Counted from the stretch's first letter, positions 18,260 through 27,633 are shown. The stretch: DNA of 64,000 bases from Oceaniglobus trochenteri (GCF_020529025.1 NZ_JACNMM010000002.1:248001-312000), one strand, 5' to 3'. Made by a program: numbers and translations. The notes: generated by a model from the letters alone, not told the origin.

Positions 18260-18859
18260 CTATTTCTCGCGCGTCTTGTAGGTTTCGAACAGCTTGCCTT
18301 GCAGCATGAAGAAACCGAACATCGCCGCGGTCAGGCCGAAGGTCTTGAAGTTCACCCAGGCGTCGGTGGACATCGTGCGCCAGATCACCTCGTTCGCGAT
18401 GGCCAGGCCGAAGAAGAACAGCATGAACCGCTTGGTCAGGATCATCCAGCCTTCCCGCTCCAGCGGGATCATCTCGTCCATCAGCACCCGCAGGTAGGAT
18501 TCGCCGCGCAGCAACCCGACCCCCAGGATCGCCCCGAAGATCAGGTAGATCAGCGTCGGCTTCATCTTGAAGAAGCGTTCGTCGTTGAACCAGACGGTCA
18601 GCCCCCCGAAGACGACCACCAGGACCAAAGTCAGAAGCTGCATCTTGCTGAGCTTGCCGGTCAGGCGCCAGAGGATGAAGCTGCTGAGCGCGATCAGCGG
18701 CACGAAGGCCGCCGTGATCACGATGAAGCCGGAATAATCGGTGCCCCCGATGGTGAAGGTCCGGTCGCGCAACATCAGGTAGCCGGCGAAGAACAACAGC
18801 ACAGGCCCCAGTTCCAGCGCCGATTTTGCCCATGCGGGGATGGATTTTTCTTGCATCAT
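18260..18859 (-). CDS. yciB: Inner membrane septation protein A / YciB family
   Basis: A 199-residue polytopic inner membrane protein of the YciB (IspA/IspZ) family, with five or so hydrophobic helices and the conserved NEVIWR and MKPTLIY segments near the end of the helices. E. coli YciB contributes to envelope integrity and septation with other cell-division factors; the molecular activity is unknown. GGAG sits just upstream of the paired ATG ATG start. It begins 9 bases after the EamA gene stop, so the two are co-transcribed. In many Rhodobacterales YciB lies near ftsY, as it does here. Confidence 0.88.
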   Translation of the reverse strand: MMQEKSIPAWAKSALELGPVLLFFAGYLMLRDRTFTIGGTDYSGFIVITAAFVPLIALSSFILWRLTGKLSKMQLLTLVLVVVFGGLTVWFNDERFFKMKPTLIYLIFGAILGVGLLRGESYLRVLMDEMIPLEREGWMILTKRFMLFFFGLAIANEVIWRTMSTDAWVNFKTFGLTAAMFGFFMLQGKLFETYKTREK

Positions 18860-18868
18860 GGTCTCCGG

Positions 18869-19771
18869 TCAGCCTCCCATTTCTACTATCACGGCACCGA
18901 CTGCGATCAATGCCATCAGTGCCATCCGGCGCGGTCCCACCGTTTCGCCCAGCACGAGCCAGCCGATCAGGGCGGCGAAGACCGTCGAGGTTTCGCGCAG
19001 CACCGCCGCCTCGCCCACCTTGTCCAGCCGGGTGGCCAGCATGACCGACCCGAAGCTGCCGAAGGCGATGACCGCACCGATGGCCCCCCGCGACAACAGC
19101 GGGCGCAGCGCCGGACGCGGGGACAGGCTGCGATAGCGCAGATAGCCGATCAGCGGAAAATCCATGGCCGTGATCACGAAGAACCAGGCCAGGAAGGTGA
19201 AGGGATCGGGCGTCGCGCGGATGCCGTAGGCGTCGTAAGTGGTATAGATGGCCACCAAACCGCCGGTGGCCAGCGCGATCCACAGGGCGGGCACCAGGGT
19301 ATCGCGCTGCAGGTCGATGAAGATCAGGTTGTAAACCGCCAGCCCGAAGATTCCGGCCAGAAGAACCGCCACCCCCACCCACTGCATCGGCGCGAAGGTT
19401 TCACCGAAGATCAGCCAGGCGCCGATGACGGTGAAAAGCGGCCCGGTGCCCCGCACCACGGGATAGACCACCGTGAAGGCGCCGCGCGAATAGGCCAGCG
19501 CCATCCCCACCTTGTAGACGAAATGGATCAGCAGCGCGCCCCCCAGCAACAGCCACTGGGTGCCCTCGGGCCAGGGCACGGCGAAAAGCGCGATGGGCAG
19601 CGCGAAGAGGAAGATGAAGGCGTCGATCACCCCGCGCGTCAGCCATGGGTCGTGCATGCCCTTCTGCAACGCGCCGAAGACCGCATGCAGCACCGCCGCC
19701 GTCAGCGCCAGCGCCAGGGCAAGCTGGTGCCCCGCGGCCGTGCCCTCCATGGCCAGCAACCAATCGCTCAT
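18869..19771 (-). CDS. EamA/DMT family transporter
   Basis: About 300 residues with ten predicted hydrophobic helices in two EamA repeats, the drug/metabolite transporter fold. The sequence contains typical EamA elements such as PVVRGTGPLFTVIGAWLIFGE in the first repeat and LPxSTVFAALIGWLVLGE-like sequence in the second. The substrate cannot be deduced. Part of a two-gene unit with yciB, upstream of it. The 5' end faces mgtC-like 19832-20299 with a 60-base divergent gap. Confidence 0.85.
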   Translation of the reverse strand: MSDWLLAMEGTAAGHQLALALALTAAVLHAVFGALQKGMHDPWLTRGVIDAFIFLFALPIALFAVPWPEGTQWLLLGGALLIHFVYKVGMALAYSRGAFTVVYPVVRGTGPLFTVIGAWLIFGETFAPMQWVGVAVLLAGIFGLAVYNLIFIDLQRDTLVPALWIALATGGLVAIYTTYDAYGIRATPDPFTFLAWFFVITAMDFPLIGYLRYRSLSPRPALRPLLSRGAIGAVIAFGSFGSVMLATRLDKVGEAAVLRETSTVFAALIGWLVLGETVGPRRMALMALIAVGAVIVEMGG

Positions 19772-19831
19772 CCGCGAAACCCCCGGGGCGGTTCAGGCGT
19801 TGGCCCTGGAACAACCGGCAATCGAGGGCGC

Positions 19832-20299
19832 ATGTTTGACAACATCCTGAACGATCTGACAGGCACATTCAGCACCGTGCCGGTGGATGTGGCCACGCTG
19901 CGGCTGGTGGTGGCGGTGATCCTGGGGGGCGCCATCGGGTATGAACGCGAGCTGCGTTCGAAGGCGGCGGGGCTGCGCACGCATATCCTGATCGCCCTGG
20001 CCGCCTGCCTGTTTGTCATCATCTCGCAAAGCATCGCCACACTGCCCTTCGGGGCCGATGCCGAACTGCGTGTCGATCCGCTTCGCCTGATCGAGGCGGT
20101 GACCGCCGGTGTCGCCTTCCTTGCGGCCGGGGCGATCTTTACCCAGGGCGCGAAGGTCCACAACCTGACCACGGGGGCGGGCATGTGGCTGGCGGGGGCA
20201 ATCGGGCTGGCCTGCGGGGCCGGACAGGTGCCGCTGGCCGTCATCGCCACGGTGATCTGTGTCGCGGTGCTCTGGGCGCTGCGACAGCTCGAAACCTGA
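19832..20299 (+). CDS. MgtC/SapB family membrane protein
   Basis: A 155-residue protein with four or five hydrophobic helices and the MgtC family core: LGGAIGYERELRSKAAGLRTH, then FLAAGAIF and TTGAGMWLAGAIGLACG. MgtC proteins regulate or modulate Mg2+ homeostasis and, in pathogens, ATP synthase; the role in a free-living alphaproteobacterium is unclear. It is the short form without the C-terminal ACT-like domain. GAGGG lies 5 bases before the ATG. It ends 11 bases from the ftsY stop, tail to tail. Confidence 0.88.
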   Translation: MFDNILNDLTGTFSTVPVDVATLRLVVAVILGGAIGYERELRSKAAGLRTHILIALAACLFVIISQSIATLPFGADAELRVDPLRLIEAVTAGVAFLAAGAIFTQGAKVHNLTTGAGMWLAGAIGLACGAGQVPLAVIATVICVAVLWALRQLET

Positions 20300-20310
20300 G
20301 CGGTCATCCC

Positions 20311-21405
20311 TCAGACCGCGGCGCCGGTCAGGGCCACGGCAAATTCCTCGGGGTCGAAGGGGGAAAGATCGTCGATCTGTTCGCCAACCCCGATGGCGTG
20401 GATCGGCAGGCCGAAGCGGTCGGCCAGCGCGACAAGGACGCCACCGCGCGCCGTGCCGTCCAGCTTGGTCATCACCAGGCCGCTGACATCGGCCAGCTTC
20501 TGGAAGATTTCCACCTGTTGCAGGGCGTTCTGGCCGGTGGTCGCATCCAGCACCAGCAGGGTGTTATGGGGCGCCGAAGGGTCTTTCTTGCGGATCACGC
20601 GGACGATCTTGCTCAGTTCTTCCATCAAGTCGGCGCGGTTGTGCAGCCGCCCGGCCGTGTCGATCAGAAGAAGGTCGGCCCCCGAGGCTTCGGCCTTGGT
20701 CATCGCGTCGAAGGCCAGCGACGCCGGGTCCGAGCCTTCGGGCGCCGTCAGAACCGGAACGCCGGCGCGTTCGCCCCAGACCTGCAACTGTTCCACCGCC
20801 GCCGCGCGGAAGGTGTCGCCCGCCGCGATCACCACCGATTTGCCGGCGGCGCGAAACTGGCTGGCCAGCTTGCCGATGGTCGTCGTCTTGCCCGACCCGT
20901 TGACCCCCACCACCAGCACGACCTGCGGGCGGTTCGGATAAAGCGGCATTGGCCGGGCGACGGGCTCCATGATGCGGGCGATCTCCTGCGCCATCAGCGC
21001 GCGGATCTCGCCCGACGACATCCGCTTGCCGAACCGGCCCTCGGCCATGTTGGCGGTGACGCGGGTGGCGGTCTGCACACCCATGTCGGCGGTGATCAGC
21101 AGTTCTTCCAACTGCTCCAGCATGTCGTCGTCCAAGGCGCGGCGGGCGACATTCGCATCGGGCGCGCGCCCGACAAGGCGGTTCAACAGGCCGGGTTTTG
21201 CCTCAGGTTCCGGCGCCGGGGGTGCGGCGGCCGGGGGTGCGCGCTCGGGCTCCGGCGTCGGCGGGGGGGGCGGCGAAGGCTCGGCTGCGGCGGCGGGCGG
21301 CGCGGTGTCTTCCGCCGTCGCGTCGCCCACGATGGCGTCCACACCTTCCTCCAGCTTCGAGGAACTCTTGAACAACTTGCTCTTCAGCTTGTTGAAGAAT
21401 GACAT
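20311..21405 (-). CDS. ftsY: Signal recognition particle receptor FtsY
   Basis: About 364 residues. It has an N-terminal amphipathic segment (MSFFNKLKSKLFKSS), an acidic Ala/Pro-rich A domain, a helical N domain and an SRP-type GTPase with P-loop VGVNGSGKTTTIGKLA, DTAGRLHN and TKLDGTARGG. It docks the SRP-ribosome complex at the membrane for co-translational insertion. I chose ATG at 21405, where AGGG stands 6 bases upstream; a TTG at 21423 is less likely. Confidence 0.95.
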   Translation of the reverse strand: MSFFNKLKSKLFKSSSKLEEGVDAIVGDATAEDTAPPAAAAEPSPPPPPTPEPERAPPAAAPPAPEPEAKPGLLNRLVGRAPDANVARRALDDDMLEQLEELLITADMGVQTATRVTANMAEGRFGKRMSSGEIRALMAQEIARIMEPVARPMPLYPNRPQVVLVVGVNGSGKTTTIGKLASQFRAAGKSVVIAAGDTFRAAAVEQLQVWGERAGVPVLTAPEGSDPASLAFDAMTKAEASGADLLLIDTAGRLHNRADLMEELSKIVRVIRKKDPSAPHNTLLVLDATTGQNALQQVEIFQKLADVSGLVMTKLDGTARGGVLVALADRFGLPIHAIGVGEQIDDLSPFDPEEFAVALTGAAV

Positions 21406-21508
21406 CGGCGGCCCTTTTCGCAACCCTTGCCCATCAGTTAGGGCAGTTGGGCGCCGGATGGAAGGGCGGGGGTTTGTCAGCGCGCGCGCCGCACCCTATA
21501 TCCCGCCC

Positions 21509-22222
21509 ATGACACCGCCCGATCTGAACTCCGCGATCCTGGCCGCGCTGGCCGAAAACCCCGACCGGGTGCAGCACATCATCCATGACGGCAAGACGAT
21601 CTGGCTGAAGCGGCGCGAAAGGCTGGGCCCGGTGCGCCGGCTGCAGAAGGGCGATTCCGCCCGCGCCTTCGAGGCCGAGCGTGCCGCCCTGCACGAATGG
21701 GCGGCCTTGGGCGCCCCTGCCCCGCGCATCCTGGCCGAGGGGCCGGAGTTCTTTGCCATGGCCGACTCGGGCCGACCGCTTCACACCCTGATGACCGACG
21801 ACGCGGCGCATCTGCCCGCCTTCCGCGCCGCCGCCCGCGCGCTGGCCGACCTGCATCGCCGGGGGCTGAGCCACGGGCGGCCGTCGCTGAAGGATATCTG
21901 CTGGGACGGCGAAAAGATCACCTTTCTCGATCTCGAACGCTATGCGCCCCGGCGTAACACACCCAAGGGCCACGCGATGGACCTGGTGATGTTCGTCTTC
22001 AACGGGCTGACCGTGGGGCGCGGCATGACGCCCGAAATGGCCGCCGCGATCGAAACCTATCGCGCCGAAGACCCCGCCCATGTCTGGGAGGCGGCGCGCG
22101 CCTGGTGCCACCGAATGCGCTGGATCGACTGGCTGACCAAGCCGATCCAGATGCGCGGGCCGGGAAAGGCAAAGGAATTCAAGGCGATACCCCTTACCCT
22201 TGCCACCTTCGCCGCCCCCTAG
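21509..22222 (+). CDS. Kinase-like protein (lipopolysaccharide kinase/RIO-like fold)
   Basis: A 237-residue soluble protein with protein kinase-like signatures. These are a glycine-poor N-lobe, LADLHRRGLSHGRPSLKDICWD (an HxD-like catalytic loop with SHGRPSLKD), and FLDLERYA in place of a DFG-type motif. This resembles the Kdo/WaaP LPS kinase clan, so it may phosphorylate a sugar, lipid or protein. The catalytic Asp of HGD is replaced (SHGRPS), so activity is uncertain. It shares a CTAG with the convergent NuoE/F fusion: both stops lie within 22219-22222. Confidence 0.6.
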   Translation: MTPPDLNSAILAALAENPDRVQHIIHDGKTIWLKRRERLGPVRRLQKGDSARAFEAERAALHEWAALGAPAPRILAEGPEFFAMADSGRPLHTLMTDDAAHLPAFRAAARALADLHRRGLSHGRPSLKDICWDGEKITFLDLERYAPRRNTPKGHAMDLVMFVFNGLTVGRGMTPEMAAAIETYRAEDPAHVWEAARAWCHRMRWIDWLTKPIQMRGPGKAKEFKAIPLTLATFAAP

Positions 22223-23925
22223 CCCCTGGCGCCCGTGCCGCCGATTTCTTCCGGGAAATGCGCCATGGTCAGGCGGATCGGATTGGGCGCCGCCTGTCCC
22301 AGCCCGCAGATCGACGCATCGGCCATCGCCTCGCACAGATCCTCAAGCAGGGCGGTATCCCAGGTTTCCGCCTCCATCAGCTTGACCGCCTTTTCACAGC
22401 CGACCCGGCAGGGCGTGCATTGGCCACAGCTTTCATCCTCGAAAAAGCGCAGCATGTTCAGCGCGGCATCCCTTGCGCTGTCGGCGTCCGACAGGACGAC
22501 CACGGCGGCCGAGCCGATGAAGCTGCCCAGGGGTTGCAGCGTGTCGAAATCCAGCGGCACGTCATCGACGCTGGCGGGCAGAAGCCCCGAAGACGGGCCA
22601 CCGGGCTGATAGGCCTTGAACACATGCCCTTCGGCCATGCCGCCTGCCTCGGCGATGATGTCGCGGATCGTCGATCCGGCCGGCAGAAGATAGACCCCGG
22701 GGCTGGCCACCCGCCCCGAAACCGAAAAGCTGCGCAGCCCCTTGCGCCCGTTCCTTTCCACCGACGACAGGATGCCCGGCCCTTCACGGCAGATCCGCGC
22801 CACCCAGTGCAGGGTTTCGACGTTGTGCACCAGGGTCGGACGGCCGAAGATGCCCACCTGCGCGACATAGGGCGGGCGATGGCGCGGCAGCCCGCGCTTG
22901 CCCTCGATGCTTTCGATCATGGCGCTTTCCTCGCCGCAGATATAGGCGCCGGCGCCACGGCGCAGGTCGATATACCCGGGCGCCACAAGGCCCGCGGATT
23001 CTAGCGCGGCAATCTCGCGGCGCAGGATTTCAAGAACCGCGGGGTATTCATCGCGCATGTAGATGAAGCAGGTCTCCGCCTCGACGGCCCAGGCGGCGAT
23101 CAGCATACCTTCCAGGAAAAGATGCGGTCTGCGCTCAAGATAGAACCTGTCCTTGAAGGTGCCCGGCTCGCCCTCATCGCCGTTCACGGCCAGATAGCGC
23201 GGCCCGGCGTTGGCCCGCACGAAGCCCCATTTCTTGCCCGAGGGAAAGCCGGCACCACCCAGCCCCCGAAGGCCCGATTGCAAGAGCTTGTCCTGCACCG
23301 CTTCCCAGTCACCACTCTCGCGCAATGTTGCAAAAGTGCTATATCCGCCGTCGGATACATAGGATTCATAGGCCTGATAGTCGGGAATATGACAGTGCGT
23401 ATCCTCGCTTTCGATGGCGGCCCGCACCTTTTCGGGCGTTGCGCGGTCGATGTGGTTGTGGCCAAGCTCGACCGCAGGCGCCGTATCGCAGCGCCCCATG
23501 CAGGGCGCGCGCAGCACCCGCACCGTCGCCGGATCAAGCCCCTGCTCCAGCGCCGATTTCAGCGCCTGCGCCCCGGCCAGTTCACAGGACAGCGAATCAC
23601 AGACCCGGATCGTCAGGGCCGGCGGCGGCGTCTCGCCCTCTTTCACCACATCGAAATGGGCATAGAAGCTTGCCACCTCCTGCACCTCGGCCATCGACAG
23701 GCGCATTTCCTCGGCCAGGGCACGCAAAAGCGGCGCCGAAAGACAGCCCTCGGCATCCTGGATCAGGTGCAGATGTTCGATCAGCAGATCGCGCCGACGC
23801 GGCCGGTCGCCCAGGATCTCGTGCAGGCGGGCCAGCGCGCCATCGTCCAGTTGCCGCCCCTTCGGCGTCTTGCGCCCCCTGCCCTTGCCGGATTTCCAAA
23901 CACCCTTGCGGTCGTCCAGTGCCAT
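22219..23925 (-). CDS. NuoE-NuoF fusion, NAD(P)H-linked diaphorase subunit (formate dehydrogenase/HoxF type)
   Basis: A 568-residue fusion. The N-terminal 150-200 residues are a thioredoxin-like [2Fe-2S] NuoE/FdsG domain (CDSLSCELAG and APCMGRCDTAP ligands). The rest is NuoF-like, with FMN/NAD motifs GLRGLGGAGFPSGKKW and NGDEGEPGTFKDR, ICGEESA, and the C-terminal [4Fe-4S] site ESCGQCTPCRVGC plus SICGLGQ. Such fusions are the diaphorase parts of NAD-linked formate dehydrogenases and hydrogenases. No catalytic FdsA or HoxH partner lies in this window, and the gene stands alone. ATG 23925 has AGGA 7-8 bases upstream. Confidence 0.85.
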   Translation of the reverse strand: MALDDRKGVWKSGKGRGRKTPKGRQLDDGALARLHEILGDRPRRRDLLIEHLHLIQDAEGCLSAPLLRALAEEMRLSMAEVQEVASFYAHFDVVKEGETPPPALTIRVCDSLSCELAGAQALKSALEQGLDPATVRVLRAPCMGRCDTAPAVELGHNHIDRATPEKVRAAIESEDTHCHIPDYQAYESYVSDGGYSTFATLRESGDWEAVQDKLLQSGLRGLGGAGFPSGKKWGFVRANAGPRYLAVNGDEGEPGTFKDRFYLERRPHLFLEGMLIAAWAVEAETCFIYMRDEYPAVLEILRREIAALESAGLVAPGYIDLRRGAGAYICGEESAMIESIEGKRGLPRHRPPYVAQVGIFGRPTLVHNVETLHWVARICREGPGILSSVERNGRKGLRSFSVSGRVASPGVYLLPAGSTIRDIIAEAGGMAEGHVFKAYQPGGPSSGLLPASVDDVPLDFDTLQPLGSFIGSAAVVVLSDADSARDAALNMLRFFEDESCGQCTPCRVGCEKAVKLMEAETWDTALLEDLCEAMADASICGLGQAAPNPIRLTMAHFPEEIGGTGARG

Positions 23926-24099
23926 GTCGCGTCCTGCCTTTCCAGATTCCTGCCGCCACCCTAGCGTTTCCAATCCCGATGGCCCATGTCAAATGCGACA
24001 CCCCGTGCCCGCAACAAGGCCCGGCAAACCTGACAGGCGGCCAAATTTGCGCCATCATGTTCAGCGATACTTCACGGAATCTGTCTCAGGATGTGGCCC

Positions 24100-25146
24100 A
24101 TGATGCCCGGACCGACCCGCCTTTTCGCCATCGCGACGCTTCTGCCCGCCGTCCTTCTTCTGGCGGGCACCCTGCTGGGCGGGCCTGCGCTGTGGCTGGG
24201 GCTGTTCTGCATGACGCTGCTTGCCGGCACGCTTGACCATCTGGTGGCCCGCGATGCCAGCGCGGGGTGCGAATTTCCGGCGGGGGACGGGCTTTCGGTG
24301 GTTCTGGGCGGGTTTCACTTTGCCCTGCTGTTTTCGGCCGTCTACGCCCTCGGGCGCGGCAGCGTCCTGTCACCACTCGAACATGCCGGGGTGTTTCTGG
24401 GGGTTGGGGTCTGGCTGGGCCAGGTCAGCAATTCCAATGCGCACGAGCTGATTCACCGCAGCAACCGCTGGCTGTTCCGGCTTGGCAAATGGATCTACAT
24501 CTCGCTTCTGTTCGGGCATCACACCTCGGCCCATCCCAAGGTCCACCACCGCTTTGTCGGATCGCACGACGATCCGAACACCGCGCAACTGGGCGAATCC
24601 TATTACGCCTTCGTGGCCCGCGCCTGGCCCGAAGGCTTCGCCGCCGGGCGCGACATGGAAACCGCCCTGCTGGCACGGCGCAACCTGCGTTTCGCCGCCC
24701 TGCATCACCCCTATGTCACCTACATCCTGGGGGCGGTCGGCTTTGCCGGGCTGGCCCTGGTACTGGGGGGGCTTTTCGGGCTGCTCTGGTTCGTCTTGCT
24801 GGCGGGTTTTGCCCAGCTGCAACTGCTGATGTCGGATTACGTGCAACACTACGGCCTGGTGCGCCGCCGCATTGATCCCACCCGGCTGGAGCCTGTCGGC
24901 CCGCACCACAGCTGGAACGCGCCCCATTGGTATTCGGGCGCGATGATGCTCAACGCGCCGCGCCATTCCGATCATCACGCCCACCCCACGAAGCCCTATG
25001 CCACGCTTGAGCTTGGCGATGTACCGATGCTGCCCCGCTCGCTTCCGGTGATGGCGCTGATCGCGCTTTACCCGCGCGCCTGGTCGCGCATAATGGACAA
25101 GCGCGCCGCGAAATGGCGCCGCCCGCCCGCCGGAACCGCCGCCTGA
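24100..25146 (+). CDS. Alkane 1-monooxygenase-like membrane di-iron hydroxylase
   Basis: About 348 residues with four to six membrane helices and all the histidine boxes of the AlkB group: HELIH, HHTSAHPKVHHR, and the C-terminal NAPRHSDHHAHPTKPY, plus the AlkB QHYGL motif. It should hydroxylate an alkyl or related hydrophobic substrate using electrons from a rubredoxin or ferredoxin. Neither rubredoxin nor its reductase is adjacent. The start is likely ATG 24100 or 24103, since AGGA at 24088 is well spaced for these and too close for 24091. Confidence 0.85.
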   Translation: MMPGPTRLFAIATLLPAVLLLAGTLLGGPALWLGLFCMTLLAGTLDHLVARDASAGCEFPAGDGLSVVLGGFHFALLFSAVYALGRGSVLSPLEHAGVFLGVGVWLGQVSNSNAHELIHRSNRWLFRLGKWIYISLLFGHHTSAHPKVHHRFVGSHDDPNTAQLGESYYAFVARAWPEGFAAGRDMETALLARRNLRFAALHHPYVTYILGAVGFAGLALVLGGLFGLLWFVLLAGFAQLQLLMSDYVQHYGLVRRRIDPTRLEPVGPHHSWNAPHWYSGAMMLNAPRHSDHHAHPTKPYATLELGDVPMLPRSLPVMALIALYPRAWSRIMDKRAAKWRRPPAGTAA

Positions 25147-25224
25147 CACAGATGTGAGCGGCTTTCCCCGCATTGCCCCAAGCTGCCACTTTTCGCGCGA
25201 CTTTGCCTGTGGCAGGCTGACACC

Positions 25225-25623
25225 ATGAAACAGCTTCTGCCCCTTGCCTTTCTCGCCCTCTTCACCGGAGTCGCCAGCGCGCAGGCCCCGATGACCGCGG
25301 CCGAATTCGATGCCTATACCCAGGGCAAGACCCTGTTCTTCGAGGCGGGCGGCCTGTCCTACGGGGTCGAGGAATACCTGCCCGGCCGCAAGGTGCGCTG
25401 GTCGTTCCTGGATGGCGATTGCAAGGAAGGCAGCTGGTACCCATCCGGCGCGCAGATCTGCTTTGAATACGAAGACGGCACCGGCCCGCAGTGCTGGACC
25501 TTCTTCCGCGATACGGGCGGCTTGCGCGCGATCTTCCAGGGCGACGATCCGCAAACCGCCCTTTACGAGGCGCGCCAAAGCGATGAGCCCATGGTCTGCC
25601 TCGGCCCGAAAATCGGCGTCTGA
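25225..25623 (+). CDS. Small secreted protein of unknown function
   Basis: A 132-residue protein starting with a signal peptide (MKQLLPLAFLALFTGVASA, cut near AQAP). The mature part is rich in aromatic and acidic residues and has four Cys (DGDCKEG, AQICFEYE, PQCWTF, MVCLG) that could form two disulfides. I do not recognise the family. It follows the alkB-like gene by 78 bases on the same strand and precedes the SDR gene, so it may belong to either unit. Confidence 0.65.
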   Translation: MKQLLPLAFLALFTGVASAQAPMTAAEFDAYTQGKTLFFEAGGLSYGVEEYLPGRKVRWSFLDGDCKEGSWYPSGAQICFEYEDGTGPQCWTFFRDTGGLRAIFQGDDPQTALYEARQSDEPMVCLGPKIGV

Positions 25624-25673
25624 GCGGGCAATGCCCCCTTGCCTTGGCCCATGACGCGCCGCATCCTTTGACC

Positions 25674-26429
25674 ATGAGCTTGACGGGAAAACATGCGCTT
25701 GTCACTGGCGGGGGCAGCGGTATCGGCCTTGCCATCGCCCGCGCGCTGGCCGCCGAAGGCGCCGTTGTCACCATCACCGGACGGCGCAGCGCCCCGCTGG
25801 ATCGGGCGGGCGAACTTTACGGCCTGCACCCGCTGGTGGCCGATGTCACCGATGAAACGGCGCTGGACGGTGCGATTGATCGGGCCGTCGCCGCACGGGG
25901 GCCGCTGGCGATCTGCATTGCCAACGCCGGAATCGCCGAGGGCCGCGCCCTGCACAAGACCGACATGGCCTTCTGGCGGTCGATCATGGCCACCAACCTT
26001 GACGGCGCCTTCCTGACGATCCGCGCCGCCCTGCGCTCGATGCGGGGGGAGGATTGGGGGCGGGTGATTGCCGTGTCCTCGGTTGCCGGGCTGAAGGGGT
26101 TGAAGGGCGCCTCGGCCTATACCGCGTCAAAGCACGGGGTTGTCGGACTGATCCGGGCGCTGGCCGCCGATCACGCCGGCGGGCCGATCACCTTCAACGC
26201 GCTTTGCCCCGGCTACGTCGACACCGATATCGTCAGCCGCAACGCCGCCGCGATCCAGTCGCGCGCGGGCCTCTCTGCCGCCCAGGCCACCGCCCTGATG
26301 ACCGACACCAACCCCCACAAGCGGCTGGTCACGGTGAGCGAGGTTGCCGAGGCCGCGCTCTGGCTTTGCGGGCCGGGATCGGGCAGTGTAAATGGCCAGG
26401 CCATCGAGATTTCGGGCGGCCAGATCTGA
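25674..26429 (+). CDS. SDR family oxidoreductase
   Basis: About 251 residues, a classical short-chain dehydrogenase. The cofactor motif is TGGGSGIG near residue 10, followed by NAG (IANAGIA), the catalytic Ser in VSSVAG, and YxxxK as YTASKHG; the C-terminus ends SGGQI. The order SDR-kynU-GNAT on one strand suggests co-transcription with tryptophan catabolism, but 3-hydroxyacyl/3-hydroxybutyrate dehydrogenases look similar and the substrate is unknown. Start at ATG 25674, 10 codons inside a longer open frame. Confidence 0.85.
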   Translation: MSLTGKHALVTGGGSGIGLAIARALAAEGAVVTITGRRSAPLDRAGELYGLHPLVADVTDETALDGAIDRAVAARGPLAICIANAGIAEGRALHKTDMAFWRSIMATNLDGAFLTIRAALRSMRGEDWGRVIAVSSVAGLKGLKGASAYTASKHGVVGLIRALAADHAGGPITFNALCPGYVDTDIVSRNAAAIQSRAGLSAAQATALMTDTNPHKRLVTVSEVAEAALWLCGPGSGSVNGQAIEISGGQI

Positions 26430-26439
26430 AAGGACCAAG

Positions 26440-27633
26440 ATGACGGATTTCGCAGCCACCAAGGCCATGTTCCACCTGCCCGACGGGGTGATCTATCTTG
26501 ACGGCAACTCGCTTGGGCCGCTGCCCCTGGCCGCGCCCGAACGGGTGGCCGAAATGATGACGGCGCAGTGGGGGCAGATGCTGATCACCGGGTGGAACAA
26601 GGCCGGGTGGATGGCCGCCCCCAGCGCCATGGGCGACCGGATCGCACGGCTGATCGGCGCGCCCGAGGGCAGCGTGGTTCTGGGCGACACCCTGTCGATC
26701 AAGGTGTTCCAGGCGCTGGCCGCGGCCCTGTCGCTGCGCCCCGATCGTCGGGTGATCGTCAGCGACAGCGGCAATTTCCCGACCGATCTTTACATGGCGA
26801 ACGGGTTGATCCGCGCGCTGGACAAGGGGCACGAACTGCGCACCCCCGCGCCCGAGGATGTGGCCGATGCCATCGGCGAAGATGTCGCCGTGCTGATGCT
26901 GACCCACGTCGATTACCGTACCGGGCGGATGCACGACATGGCCGACCTGACCGCCCGCGCCCATGCGGCGGGTGCGCTGGTGATCTGGGACCTGGCCCAT
27001 TCGGCCGGCGCCCTGCCCCTTGACCTGGCGGGGTGCGGCGCCGATTTCGCGGTGGGCTGCACCTATAAATACCTCAACTCGGGCCCCGGCGGACCGGCCT
27101 TCATCCATGTGGCGCCGCAGCACGCCGGGGCAGTCGAACCGGTGCTGTCGGGCTGGCTGGGCCATGATGCGCCCTTCGCCTTCGACCCCGATTACCGCCC
27201 TGGTCCGGGGATCGAACGGATGCGCGTCGGCACCCCGCCGGTGATCCAGATGGCGGCGCTGGACGCCGCGCTGGACATCTGGGACAGTGTCGACATGCAG
27301 GCCCTGCGCGACCGCTCGGTCGAGCTGTGCGAGAGGTTCATCGAAGGTGTCGAGGCGCGCTGCCCCGACCTGACGCTTGCCTCGCCCCGCGTGGCGGCGC
27401 AACGCGGCAGCCAGGTTTCGTTCCGCCACCCCGAGGGATACGCCATCATGCAGGCCCTGATCGCGCGCGGCGTGATCGGCGATTTCCGCGCCCCCGACAT
27501 CCTGCGCTTCGGTTTCACCCCGCTTTACATCGACGCCGACGACGTTGACGGCGCGGTGAACCACCTGGCCGAGGTGATGGAGGGCAACCACTGGGATCGC
27601 CCCGAATACAAGGTGCGCGCCGCAGTCACATGA
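26440..27633 (+). CDS. kynU: Kynureninase
   Basis: A 397-residue PLP enzyme that cleaves kynurenine to anthranilate plus alanine (or 3-hydroxykynurenine to 3-hydroxyanthranilate). Evidence: YLDGNSLGPLP near the start, DLAHSAGALPL with the PLP-stacking Asp, and the PLP lysine at about residue 210 in CTYKYLNSGPGG. AAGGA stands just before the ATG. The start lies 10 bases after the SDR gene, and the stop overlaps the GNAT start (ATGA). Tryptophan 2,3-dioxygenase and KynB are not in this window. Confidence 0.93.
   Translation: MTDFAATKAMFHLPDGVIYLDGNSLGPLPLAAPERVAEMMTAQWGQMLITGWNKAGWMAAPSAMGDRIARLIGAPEGSVVLGDTLSIKVFQALAAALSLRPDRRVIVSDSGNFPTDLYMANGLIRALDKGHELRTPAPEDVADAIGEDVAVLMLTHVDYRTGRMHDMADLTARAHAAGALVIWDLAHSAGALPLDLAGCGADFAVGCTYKYLNSGPGGPAFIHVAPQHAGAVEPVLSGWLGHDAPFAFDPDYRPGPGIERMRVGTPPVIQMAALDAALDIWDSVDMQALRDRSVELCERFIEGVEARCPDLTLASPRVAAQRGSQVSFRHPEGYAIMQALIARGVIGDFRAPDILRFGFTPLYIDADDVDGAVNHLAEVMEGNHWDRPEYKVRAAVT

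Noticed and set aside
18085-18309. Small plus-strand frame between the two repeats
   Set aside because: It lies over the palindromic repeat and the yciB end, and has no ribosome site or recognisable motif.
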